Notes: generated from the sequence alone by a model not told the origin. A stretch of DNA of 39,203 bases from an uncultured Verrucomicrobiota bacterium (GCA_903835555.1 CAILNN010000167.1:1-39203); one strand, 5' to 3'; shown: positions 17,033 to 25,653, counted from the first letter of the stretch. Made by a program: numbers and translations.

Positions 17033-20000
17033 TCACGACGCCGCCCGCCTCAAATCCAACGTGAACGGCATCTCCGGATTCAATGGCTCCTTCGGTGGCA
17101 AATGCAGCTCGCCCGGCGTATGCCCCATAGCAAAATAACGGGAAAGCCGGCGACTCTCGGCTTCGTACGCATTCACCGGGAACGTCGTGTAACTCAGTCC
17201 ACCCGGATGCGATACATGGTACTGGCAACCGCCAAGCGATCTCCCATTCCACGTATCGACCAAATCAAAGGTCAGCGGGACATGCGGTTTGATCGTCGGT
17301 TGCAGACACTCCGGCGGATGCCACGCCCGGAATCGCACGCCAGCCACCTGTTCACCATTCGTACCCGTCGGATGCATCGGCAACCGGCGTCCGTTGCACG
17401 CCAGCACGAACCGATCGCCAATCAAGCCCTGGGCCTTGACCTGAAGTCGCTCGACCGAGCTGTCGACATAGCGGACGGTACCGCCCGGACCATCCTGTTC
17501 CCCCAGAACGTGCCACGGTTCCAAGGCGCTCCGCAGTTCCACATGGACATCCCGTTGGGTGAAGTCACCGATCCGCGGATAACGGAACTCAAAATGCGGT
17601 GCAAACCACTCCGCTTCAAACGGATAGCCTGCCCTACGAAGGTCGTCGATGACGTCGCGGAAATCTCTTTCGACAAAGTGCGGCAGCATCCAGCGATCGT
17701 GCATGTCCGTCCCCCACCGAACCAACCCGTTCTCATACGGCTTTTCCCAAAACTTGGACACCAAACCGCGCAGCAACAGGTGTTGCGCCAGGCTCATTCG
17801 GGCGTGCGGCGGCATTTCGTAACTCCGCAATTCAACCAATCCCAGTCGTCCGGTCGCCCCTTCAGGTGAATACAGCTTGTCGATGCTGAATTCCGCCCGG
17901 TGAGTATTACCCGCTGGATCAATCAAGAGGTTTCGGAATAACCGGTCAGCCATCCAGGGCGGTGTCCGTTCGCCCGCCTTCGGCAGTTGGCTAAAGGCGA
18001 TTTCCAACTCGTACAATTGGTCCATACGAGCCTCATCCACCCGAGGTGCCTGGCTGGTCGGGCCGATAAACAAACCGCTGAACAACCAGGAGAGCGATGG
18101 ATGATTCTGCCAGTAGGCCAACAACGAGCGGAGCAGATCCGGACGCCGTAAGACCGGAGAGTCCGAAGGCGTCGCTCCACCGATCAAAATATGATTGCCA
18201 CCACCGGTTCCCGTGTGGCGTCCATCTAGCATGAATTTTTCCGTGCTGAGGCGGGTTTGATGAGCCTCGTCATAGAGAATCTCGGTCTTCTCGACCAATT
18301 CCTTCCAGGAATGACTGGGGTGGACGTTGACCTCGATCACCCCGGGGTCAGGAGTCACCTTCAGCGCATTCAACCGGGGATCATACGGAGGCGCTTCGCC
18401 TTCCAGAATCACCGGTTGGCCAAATTCGGTCACGGCAGCTTCAACGGCGGCCACCAATTCCAGATAGTCCTCGATATTGGCTACCGGCGGCATAAAGACG
18501 TGGAGTCGGCCATGGCGTGGCTCGACACACATCGCCGTGCGGATAATCCACGGAGCCGATTGCTGCGGGGCAGGGCGGGTCGACGGTGTCGGCTCCTCCA
18601 AATCTTGAGCCTCTCCCGGCGTCAAAGGCGGGAGTGCGGTATAGCGCTGCGCCCGTTGCCCAGGTCCTTGACCCACCGCTAGAGGTGCCGGAGCTCCACT
18701 GACAATCGCCTGTTTTAGTTCCGACCGCCCCGGAAGTTGAAATTCGGAGGGCAAAGGAGGACGGGGAATCAGCGGGTCAACCGGATGTTGCCACGGGAAA
18801 TCTCGATCCGATACCCACGGGATGGAATCCAATGGAAGCCGCAAGCCCATGGGTGAATCTCCAGGCACCAACCACATCGTCTCATCTCGCAGAAACCAAT
18901 GACCACTTAGCCACTTGCGCTCCCCGTGGGTGCTGCGATGGATGGGCAAGGCATAGCCCACCACCTTACCCAAGCCATCCTGGAAAAGACGAGCGATGCG
19001 ATCGCGTTCGAGCGGGTTTTTTAGATTCGACCGAAGCGGGTCGACGTTCGACGGCAGGCGACGTTCCTTCCACGTGTAATAAAAAACATCCTCGTACCCG
19101 GGAATCAAGAAGTCCGGTTCGACTCCCAATTCACCGGCGATCAAGCTGGCCAGCGCCTTTGCTTCCGCCGGACTGTGTCCGTAATCCTTCGATTCATCGG
19201 CGATCAGCGTGTCGTCATGCCATAGCGGAATGCCGTCGCGACGCCAGTAGCAGCCAAGTGCCCAGCGGGGAAGCGGTTCACCAGGGTACCACTTGCCTTG
19301 CCCATAATGGAGGAGCCCCCCCGGAGCAAACCGCTCGCGCAAGCGCTTCACCAACGTGCCGGAAAGAATCCGTTTTTTCGGACCGACGGCGGTAAAGTTC
19401 CATTCCGCTCCTTCACGGTCATCGACCGAAACAAACGTTGGCTCACCACCCATGGTCAGCCGGACATCGCGGTTCTTCAGGTCCAGATCGATGGTTTCCC
19501 CAAGGTCGCGAATCGATTGCCACTGCTCCTCCGTATACGGTTTGGTTACCCGGGGAGATTCAAAGATGCGGGTGATCTGCATCTCGTGATGGAGCTTGGA
19601 CTCACATTTCTCCACCGCTCCCGTCACCGCAGCAGCCGTTGCGGGCTCGGGTGTGCACGAAAGCGGGATATGCCCCTCGCCAGCCATGAGGCCGGAGGTG
19701 GGATCAAGCCCAACCCACCCGGCACCAGGCAAATACACCTCACACCAAGCATGCAGATCGGTAAAGTCGTGCGAGGCACCGCTTGGCCCGTCAAGAGACG
19801 CAACGTCCGGCTTCAGTTGCAGCAGGTAACCCGATACGAAGCGGGTGGCAAAACCGAGAGCTCGAAGGAGTTGGACCAGCAGCCAGGCGCTGTCGCGGCA
19901 GGAACCCGATTTCAGGGTCAACGTCTCTTCCGCCGTTTGGACGCCAGGTTCCAAGCGAATGAGATATTTGACCTCATGCTGAATGGCCTGATTGATCGCC

Positions 20001-20437
20001 ACCAAGAAATCAATCGTCCGCTCACTGCGCTTGCTCCACGTCGCGATCAACTTTAGCAATTCAGGCCCAGCTCCCGGCCACAAAAGAAAAGGAGCCAAAT
20101 CCTTGAACAGCGCCGGCTCATAGGTGAAGGGGAACTTGCTCGCGGATTCCTCAATGAAAAAGTCAAACGGATTGTACACCGCCATCTCCGCCACCAAGTC
20201 GACCTCGATCTTCAGTTCCTTCAGCCGTTCAGGAAAAACCAGTCGCGCGTTCCAGTTGGAAAACGGGTCCTGCTGCCAATTGATGAAATGCTCACCTCCT
20301 GAAATACGCAGGGAATAGGCGAGAATCGGCGTCCGACAATGCGGGGCCGGACGAAGTCGCACCACGTGCGGGAAGTGCATCACCGGTTGGGTATAGGTGT
20401 AATGCGTGAGGTGGTGCAGCGCGACGTGAATGGCCAT
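17033..20437 (-). CDS. Transglutaminase-like protein with DUF2126 (putative amidoligase) domain
   Basis: This is a large two-part protein of 1134 residues. Residues 1-85 form the bacterial transglutaminase N-terminal domain (LHHLTHYTYTQPV). Residues 150-250 form the transglutaminase core with Cys180 (SGSCRDSAWLL), His229 (DLHAWCEVYLPGAGW) and Asp245 (GLDPTSGL), a complete Cys-His-Asp triad. From about residue 330 to the end it matches DUF2126 (PF09899), described as a putative amidoligase: RLTMGGEPTFVSVDD, HVFMPPVANIEDYLELV, GGGNHILIGGA. The start at 20437 fits the family; the 41-codon upstream extension does not. Such genes usually sit with alpha-E-domain and ATP-grasp partners, which are absent here. 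The natural substrate is unknown. Confidence 0.88.
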   Translation of the reverse strand: MAIHVALHHLTHYTYTQPVMHFPHVVRLRPAPHCRTPILAYSLRISGGEHFINWQQDPFSNWNARLVFPERLKELKIEVDLVAEMAVYNPFDFFIEESASKFPFTYEPALFKDLAPFLLWPGAGPELLKLIATWSKRSERTIDFLVAINQAIQHEVKYLIRLEPGVQTAEETLTLKSGSCRDSAWLLVQLLRALGFATRFVSGYLLQLKPDVASLDGPSGASHDFTDLHAWCEVYLPGAGWVGLDPTSGLMAGEGHIPLSCTPEPATAAAVTGAVEKCESKLHHEMQITRIFESPRVTKPYTEEQWQSIRDLGETIDLDLKNRDVRLTMGGEPTFVSVDDREGAEWNFTAVGPKKRILSGTLVKRLRERFAPGGLLHYGQGKWYPGEPLPRWALGCYWRRDGIPLWHDDTLIADESKDYGHSPAEAKALASLIAGELGVEPDFLIPGYEDVFYYTWKERRLPSNVDPLRSNLKNPLERDRIARLFQDGLGKVVGYALPIHRSTHGERKWLSGHWFLRDETMWLVPGDSPMGLRLPLDSIPWVSDRDFPWQHPVDPLIPRPPLPSEFQLPGRSELKQAIVSGAPAPLAVGQGPGQRAQRYTALPPLTPGEAQDLEEPTPSTRPAPQQSAPWIIRTAMCVEPRHGRLHVFMPPVANIEDYLELVAAVEAAVTEFGQPVILEGEAPPYDPRLNALKVTPDPGVIEVNVHPSHSWKELVEKTEILYDEAHQTRLSTEKFMLDGRHTGTGGGNHILIGGATPSDSPVLRRPDLLRSLLAYWQNHPSLSWLFSGLFIGPTSQAPRVDEARMDQLYELEIAFSQLPKAGERTPPWMADRLFRNLLIDPAGNTHRAEFSIDKLYSPEGATGRLGLVELRSYEMPPHARMSLAQHLLLRGLVSKFWEKPYENGLVRWGTDMHDRWMLPHFVERDFRDVIDDLRRAGYPFEAEWFAPHFEFRYPRIGDFTQRDVHVELRSALEPWHVLGEQDGPGGTVRYVDSSVERLQVKAQGLIGDRFVLACNGRRLPMHPTGTNGEQVAGVRFRAWHPPECLQPTIKPHVPLTFDLVDTWNGRSLGGCQYHVSHPGGLSYTTFPVNAYEAESRRLSRYFAMGHTPGELHLPPKEPLNPEMPFTLDLRRAAS

Positions 20438-20770
20438 AGATGAACGAACGTTTGGTGGCGACGGGTTTAGGTTCGCCGAAGAGAGGTTGACCCATGCGCC
20501 ACCGCTGGCAACGAGATTTTGTGTATCAGTCAAGAGCCAGGCGTAGTTCTGCTTTGGCATGCTTTCGGGGAAAGATTTTCCGTTTCAAGCGACATAGACA
20601 CAGGAATTGCCGAAGTTCATGCCTGCGGCATGAGAGCCCATAGCCGGTGGTTGAGCGCAGCGATACCACCGGAGCATGGTTCCACATTGGTCGGCATCCC
20701 TGCGGGATGCCAGCCACGCCCTGGGGCATTTTAGGCGCAACAAACTCCAAGCTATTTGGGAAACACGACT
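20438..20770. other. Gene-free stretch upstream of the transglutaminase gene
   Basis: It should hold the minus-strand promoter of the large transglutaminase gene, although I see no strong boxes. It also contains palindromic repeat D at 20642-20673. The extended minus-strand frame over 20438-20560 shows no family similarity and is left out. Confidence 0.5.
20642..20673. repeat. Dispersed palindromic repeat D (MVERSDTTG type)
   Basis: CCGGTGGT and ACCACCGG form a perfect 8-bp stem. The 32-base unit matches 10054-10085 at 29 of 32 positions. The plus-strand reading gives MVERSDTTG again, followed by a second small palindrome, GGCATCC-CTGC-GGGATGCC (20694-20713). Confidence 0.8.
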
Positions 20771-22379
20771 CTAGGGTACAGCTACTGTTTGAAGTCTATA
20801 AAAGGCCACCTTCGGTGTCAGAGGAAGATGCACGATAAAGGCATTGCTGATCACCTGGGGTGTTTGCAATACCCGGGACCAAAGTCCGGCATTGGTACCA
20901 ATGGCGCTAGCTGAATAGAGCTCGTGACGGTGCGCCCAACTCGGCCAAGAAAGTGTGAGCCCGGACGCTGTCAGCCCCACCCCCAAGGCTGGAGCATTCG
21001 TTGGCCCAGGCCGATAGGTAATCAACTGAGATGCCACCCAGTGACGGGCAGGATTACCTGCATCGATACTCGTGTTGGTATAGGGATCGGCGATGTAATT
21101 GAGCGCGACCGAATGGCCGGGCGAAACCAACCCCGTAATGTCGACCATCCATGCATCAACCCGAGCCCCCGGACACCATCCGGCCCTCGAATACTGCCAG
21201 GTCCCCGGTTGAGGTCGATTCGGGTTGAGGTAGCAATCATTCCGCCAAAGAACATTGTAGAAGGAATTCGCTCCCACCATCAAGGTGCGCCCGCGCTCCA
21301 AGAACTCAGCGGCATTTTCAGCATTGGGCAATTACCCGTGCCCGGTGACCATCAGCCGGACCTGCGCCCGGGCCGCCCCGGCGTCCAAAAGGAGTGATAA
21401 ATCGGGCAATCTCAACGGTCTTGCCGCCCGCCGTGACCGATAGGTTCATCTGCCGATCATAGACGTCAAACCCGTTTGGAGGGGCATCCAGTTGAACCTT
21501 GGCCACCACCCGCTCCCACGGTCGAGTTGGGATAGGCAACGAAACCGTTTTTTGAGGCGCTCGATTGCCGCCGTTAATCCAGACTTTACTAAATGTCGAT
21601 ACGGCTTGGACCTGCGGAAAGGCGACGTATGAGTCGTCAAACGTCACTTGGACATTGTCCAGAAGCGACGTGAAGGAAAGTCCGCCGGTCCGAGCACCGA
21701 ACGCCACCCGCGATTCAAAGGGAACCGGGCCGGCAATGAATTCCTGGGCGTATACGGTCGTACCACCCACCACCACGGTCAGTTCAGCCCCACCCGGAAC
21801 AAATGAAATTTCAATATGTAACGGGATAAAGGCTCCGGTCCGAAAATCAACCGGACTCAATCGCTTGGCCAGTTCGACCCCGTTCCAGTGCAGTGAAATC
21901 TCGTGCGCACCCAATCCCTGGTAATCGTCTGGATCATAAATGTCGAACCCGACCGACAACGCTTGGGACAACTCGGGTTCCTCCCACGGAGTCGGAGCGG
22001 CGCTCGATTGCCCAAGCGTACTAATGCCGTCGGTTCCGTAGGTGGTGGTATTCAACAGGCTAAAGGAGAAACCATCAGCACCTGCGGTGGCGGAAAAGCT
22101 GAAGTCCGCCGTGATTTTTCGAGCGGGACCTTCAGAAGTCCGGTCAAACGCCACCAGACAACTCTGTCCATTCGCATAGGTCATCCGCAGCGATCCATTC
22201 GCGACCAGGCTACCCGCATACGTTCCCCAAGTCTTGGTGGCGTAAGGAGTCAGCCCTAACCGACCCGAAAAGTCATTGGTAGTCGGTGCCCCCGTCAGCC
22301 CGACCAACGTCCACGCAATCGTAACGCTCTTCGCCAGTAAATTAAATGCGCGGCCAAACCAAGTCCGACTGAATTTCAT
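20771..22379 (-). pseudogene. Broken PNGase F-like secreted glycosidase with lectin domain
   Basis: The first reading frame begins at the ATG at 22379 with a hydrophobic signal, then an L-type-lectin-like domain (ADGFSFSLLNTTTYG, FDIYDPDDYQGLGAHEISLHWNG). It continues into a PNGase F-type jelly roll (DAPPNGFDVYDRQMNLSVTAG, IARFITPFG). At about 21383 the frame must shift by one base: the other frame then reads AQVRLMVTGHG, hits TAA at 21334-21332, and continues LPNAENAAEFLERG...NDCYLNP...GTWQYSRAGWCPGA, the family's second domain. The C-terminus has a Verrucomicrobia-type sorting-like tail ending FYRLQ. PNGase F removes N-glycans from glycoproteins outside the cell. With two lesions the gene is probably inactive; a sequencing error could explain one of them. 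Confidence 0.75.
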
Positions 22380-22437
22380 TTGAACCACATACCCGTTAAT
22401 CTGCGGTTAAAACCTCCCAGCCTATTCTGCGGACCTT

Positions 22438-23175
22438 TCACGGCCCTTCCGTCAACTCCAACCGCTCCACTTCCAAGATCGGCAGATTCTCCCGGACCGA
22501 CAATCGCCCCGTCGCCTTCACCCACCGCGCCGCCCATTCAGTATCGAAATCCAATTTCTTCCCATCGGTGCCTGAAAGCAAAACCACCACCGACCGTCCC
22601 GCCGTATCTCGCAATAGCAACCCAGGCGGCACTCCCCCATGAAGGCACCGTGCAGCGCAGCCGCGATGGACCTTTCCCGCCCCAGGTCGCATCACCCCAA
22701 AGTAGCACTTGGTATCAACCAATTCCCCGCTCAAGGACGTTTCCATTCCCAAAACTCCCGTCCTCTGCTCGCGCTGGTCGGAAACCACCGAGAATGACTT
22801 CTCGTCATTCAACTCGATCATCTGTTGGTCTCCTTTGTGGATTAAGGAGCCGTTAAAATGAACCCGCTTACCACCGTGCCCCAGGGCAAATGCTGGCAGA
22901 CCAAATTTGCCTGAGCCCACCAGGACATAGTTCGTAATCGACCCGGCACCGCTCCCCACCTGCAGCAGCGGAATCGGCTCTTCCATCAGCACCCCCTCGA
23001 ACGGGGTTTCCACCCCAAACCCATAATCCCCCGGTTCTGCAGGCGACTGGCTCGCTGCGACCGCGACCACCACCACCACCGCTACGAACGCCAATCCAAA
23101 GACCACCCGACCCAAAAACCGGGCCAGGCTCGGCGGCATCGAGTCGTCGTATCCAAGATAAAATGCGTCGCTCAT
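22438..23175 (-). CDS. Membrane protein with conserved Cys/His motif, redox operon member
   Basis: The 245-residue protein has one transmembrane helix at about residues 22-41 (GRVVFGLAFVAVVVVVAVA). A large outer domain with two beta-rich parts follows. Residues 153-185 carry VDTKCYFGVMRPGAGKVHRG and CAARCLHGGVPPG: Cys157, His170, Cys173, Cys177 and His179, a likely metal- or disulfide-forming cluster. I recall similar CYFGVM...CAxxCxxGGxPP proteins of unknown function next to redox membrane proteins, but cannot name the family. The start is fixed by a 4-base ATGA overlap with the Rieske fusion gene upstream, so the two are translationally coupled. Confidence 0.75.
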   Translation of the reverse strand: MSDAFYLGYDDSMPPSLARFLGRVVFGLAFVAVVVVVAVAASQSPAEPGDYGFGVETPFEGVLMEEPIPLLQVGSGAGSITNYVLVGSGKFGLPAFALGHGGKRVHFNGSLIHKGDQQMIELNDEKSFSVVSDQREQRTGVLGMETSLSGELVDTKCYFGVMRPGAGKVHRGCAARCLHGGVPPGLLLRDTAGRSVVVLLSGTDGKKLDFDTEWAARWVKATGRLSVRENLPILEVERLELTEGP

Positions 23176-24266
23176 AGTTTGGAAGTTGTCCCAGTGGAGA
23201 GGTTCGCGCCGGGCACCAAGGGTCCCTCCGTCGACGTCCGGAGGGGCAGGGCAACCGGATGAACCCAAATTTTTGTGCCTTCCAGGCGAACCCGGTAGGT
23301 GGGAATGATCTCTTCAAACGGTGGCGGACTACAACCATCATTCGGTTGGTAATTCCATCCATGCCAAGGACAGGTCAGGCAGCCATAGACAATTTGACCT
23401 TCTCCCAGTGGTCCTCCCTGATGCCGACACCGATTGGATGTGGCATAAATTCGGTCGAGATGCCTGACCAGGGCCAATCGTTTGCTTCCAACGATAACCA
23501 CCCGCGCTCGCCCCTCAACCAGTCCATCGGTCGTTCCCACCTCGATGAAGCCATCTGATGCCAACAATTTTGAAGCTCGTAGTCGCTTCGATTCCTGACC
23601 GGCGGCCAATAAGTGCAAGGAGGCGATCGTCACAAAACCGAGTCCCAAAAGAAGGGGGAGAACCGGTGATCGTTCGGTTTGGAGAATGCCCAGCGCGACA
23701 TGGGCCACCAACGCCAGGTAAGCCGGATACACCAACAAATGGAACGATTTCCAGAGCCCCGAACCCAGTTGACGCAGCCAAAAATCGTGGCTCAAGGCCG
23801 CCAACAAAAAGAGGCAAACCAAGGCGAAAACCCCAAACGGCTCAAACGGGAAATGGGCTATCTGAAACCGACCATTCTGTAGCACGGCATAGTCCCGACC
23901 GTAGGCCGTGAACAAACTCACCAACGGGTTTTCGTCGCCAAGCGCATGAAACTGAAAAACGGCTAGAAATCCGTGCACCAAGGCCAACAGAAAGAGCGTC
24001 ACCCCCAAATGCCGCCGATTATAAAGCAACGGCAGAAACCGACCATCCAACCTTGCCAAAGGGCCGATCGCCAAGACCACATGCAGCAGGAAAAAACTGG
24101 TGATCGACGTCGTCCGGAGGATGAGCGTTTCCGCTGTAGACTCCGGTGACACCCATGCAGAAACCCCGAGGAAAACCGCTGCTCCCCCGAGGACAATCGC
24201 GGCGAGGACAAGATCATAACGCCTCTTTTGTCGATTCCAGTCGATGGCTCGGTAATGATTTGACAT
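23172..24266 (-). CDS. Ferric-reductase-like membrane domain fused to Rieske 2Fe-2S domain
   Basis: The 364-residue protein's first 230 residues form a multi-helix ferric reductase/MsrQ-like cytochrome domain with several in-membrane His (FFLLHVVLAIGPLARLDGR, LALVHGFLAVFQFHALG, SFHLLVYPAYLALVAHVALG), candidates for b-type haem ligands. The C-terminal Rieske domain has Cys280-x-His282-x16-Cys299-x2-His302 (CRHQGGPLGEG...CPWHGW). A fused haem and 2Fe-2S chain fits electron transfer across or at the membrane; donor and acceptor are unknown. The start at 24266 (MSNHYRAIDW) sits exactly at the end of a 26-base palindromic element; the longer frame would overlap the upstream gene. It overlaps the next gene by 4 bases. 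Confidence 0.87.
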   Translation of the reverse strand: MSNHYRAIDWNRQKRRYDLVLAAIVLGGAAVFLGVSAWVSPESTAETLILRTTSITSFFLLHVVLAIGPLARLDGRFLPLLYNRRHLGVTLFLLALVHGFLAVFQFHALGDENPLVSLFTAYGRDYAVLQNGRFQIAHFPFEPFGVFALVCLFLLAALSHDFWLRQLGSGLWKSFHLLVYPAYLALVAHVALGILQTERSPVLPLLLGLGFVTIASLHLLAAGQESKRLRASKLLASDGFIEVGTTDGLVEGRARVVIVGSKRLALVRHLDRIYATSNRCRHQGGPLGEGQIVYGCLTCPWHGWNYQPNDGCSPPPFEEIIPTYRVRLEGTKIWVHPVALPLRTSTEGPLVPGANLSTGTTSKL

Positions 24267-24292
24267 AGGCAAATGCATTTTGAAAACACGGC
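24267..24292 (-). promoter_or_regulatory. 26-base palindromic intercistronic element, copy 1
   Basis: This is the whole gap between the TAG stop of the small membrane protein gene and the ATG of the Rieske fusion gene. On the minus strand it contains GTGTTTTCAAAATGCATT, with TAGGC (including the stop) pairing with GCCTA (including the A of the start codon). It is 24/26 identical to 35558-35583. There is no separate Shine-Dalgarno. Confidence 0.7.
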
Positions 24293-24688
24293 CTAGTGAC
24301 GGGCAGCGGGAGCCAGAACCGCCGGAAGCTCGGGCAATGATCGCTCGGAGGGCCGAAAAATGAGGGCAGTAACCAAAATGATCGGAGCCACGAACAAAAT
24401 CACCCACCACGCCCGCTGGTGAAGTCGCCCCAAAGCCTCGGGAGAAATAAACACCGCCGCTTCTGTCGCCTTACCGGAATTTTGAAGCACAACTAACCAT
24501 CGACGCGCCAAAAAAGGCCAGAGCGCGATCACTCCCGGAGTAATTAAGGCGCAAAAAAACCAACCGGCATGGCGTGCCGCCGAATCAACCACACCCAACC
24601 CGCGCACCTGGAAAGCCACTGCAAAAACAATACCTACCGCTGCGTAAAGCAGCGATAGGGCGAGCCCGATTTCGACGAAGGAATGCAT
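24293..24688 (-). CDS. Small integral membrane protein, redox operon member
   Basis: The 131-residue protein has three predicted membrane helices (LALSLLYAAVGIVFAVAF, WFFCALITPGVIALWPFLA, WWVILFVAPIILVTALIF) and a Pro/Ala-rich tail. No family is recognised. It lies between the YHS-domain gene and the Rieske/ferric-reductase fusion on the same strand, so it may be an accessory membrane subunit. Its TAG stop is the first three bases of a palindromic element that runs up to the next start codon. Confidence 0.72.
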   Translation of the reverse strand: MHSFVEIGLALSLLYAAVGIVFAVAFQVRGLGVVDSAARHAGWFFCALITPGVIALWPFLARRWLVVLQNSGKATEAAVFISPEALGRLHQRAWWVILFVAPIILVTALIFRPSERSLPELPAVLAPAARH

Positions 24689-24730
24689 GCGATGCCGATG
24701 GTAGTGGGTCTATCGGCGTCGATGTTGGCC

Positions 24731-25189
24731 TTACTTGCCCTTTTTTTCCAGCAGCTTTGGCCAGTTGCTATCTGCCTTTTTGAGATTCCCCTTGGTATCC
24801 TCATTGAAGTCATCGCGGATGCTGATGCTCTTCTGCATAAGCAAGCGTCCGTCGACAATCTGCCAGGCCTTGATATCAATCGGAGCGAGAGCGTTGCGGC
24901 TGACGCCGTAGGCGCAATAACCGCCGAATTGGGGTTCGTACTTGGCCGGCTCGCCATCAAAAGTTGCCTTGTTTTTGGCGCTGTGAAATTGGTAGACGGC
25001 TGCGTGGTAGGTACTAGTGAATTCAGGACTGCCTTTGACCGGAGCACCGACCGTAAAAAAGGCCACCGGGTCGTACCCCTGGATCGCAACCCCGCTCTTG
25101 TCGAGATTGAGTAGCATTTTGTCTTCGGCCAAAGTCATGATAGCCGAACCAATGAATCCAAGTGAAAACAGGAACAAACGACGTTTCAT
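24731..25189 (-). CDS. YHS-domain protein, exported
   Basis: The 152-residue protein starts at MKRRLFLFSLGFIGSAIMTLA, a signal peptide, followed by a YHS domain: VAIQGYDPVAFFTVGAPVKG, FHSAKNKATFDGEPAKYEPQ, FGGYCAYGVSRNA (Cys92) and IVDGRLLMQKSISIRDDF. This is the small exported YHS family (database name: YHS domain-containing (seleno)protein), thought to bind metals; no reaction is established. It is the first gene of an apparent operon with a small membrane protein, a Rieske/cytochrome fusion and a Cys-motif protein, which points to a redox or metal function. The ATG at 25189 is preferred because the longer frame adds non-signal residues before the signal peptide. Confidence 0.88.
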   Translation of the reverse strand: MKRRLFLFSLGFIGSAIMTLAEDKMLLNLDKSGVAIQGYDPVAFFTVGAPVKGSPEFTSTYHAAVYQFHSAKNKATFDGEPAKYEPQFGGYCAYGVSRNALAPIDIKAWQIVDGRLLMQKSISIRDDFNEDTKGNLKKADSNWPKLLEKKGK

Positions 25190-25653
25190 ATACCGGTGAG
25201 TCGTCCATCCCGGCTGAACCTTACACCCCAAAGAAAAAGCGGCGTCTCGACGCCTTCTACTTCCAAGGCCCTTCCCGAGTTATGGGACAAGGGAATGTCC
25301 GCCAGGTCTTGGACTGCGCCAGCCCTCTGGCGCTTTGAGAATCGACCATGAAATAAGGGTCCCGCCTAGCGGACTGACGGTGCCCAGCTTTCACCAGTGG
25401 GCCCCTCACGCCCTCGCCAAAATCTCCGCACCGCAAACAACACAATATATGTATGGAGTTTCATCAGACTATCGAATGTAAACAATAACCGCATTGCTCT
25501 TTATATATCATCAAGCTATTCGACTCCTGACTGTAACATTGTTTGCCCGAATGTAGCATGAACCGTCTTGGCGTGGAGGGCGTATACCAGTTATCCATTC
25601 GGCTTTGAAAGGGGTGTCGTAACCCCTGTTTAACCGCATACTAGACTAAGTCC
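25190..25653. other. Gene-free stretch between divergent genes
   Basis: It separates the minus-strand redox operon from the plus-strand large secreted protein, so it should hold both promoters. Repeat F copy 2 lies at 25297-25336. The right half (25440-25560) is clearly AT-rich (TTTATATATCATC) compared with its surroundings, and a small hairpin AGGGGT/ACCCCT lies at 25610-25627, 26 bases before the ATG of the large gene. No consensus -35/-10 pair is convincing. Confidence 0.55.
25297..25336. repeat. Dispersed hairpin repeat F, copy 2
   Basis: Identical over 40 bases to 15532-15571, with the GCGCCAG-CCCT-CTGGCGC hairpin at 25316-25333. Flanking bases also stay similar for about 8 bases on each side. 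Confidence 0.85.
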
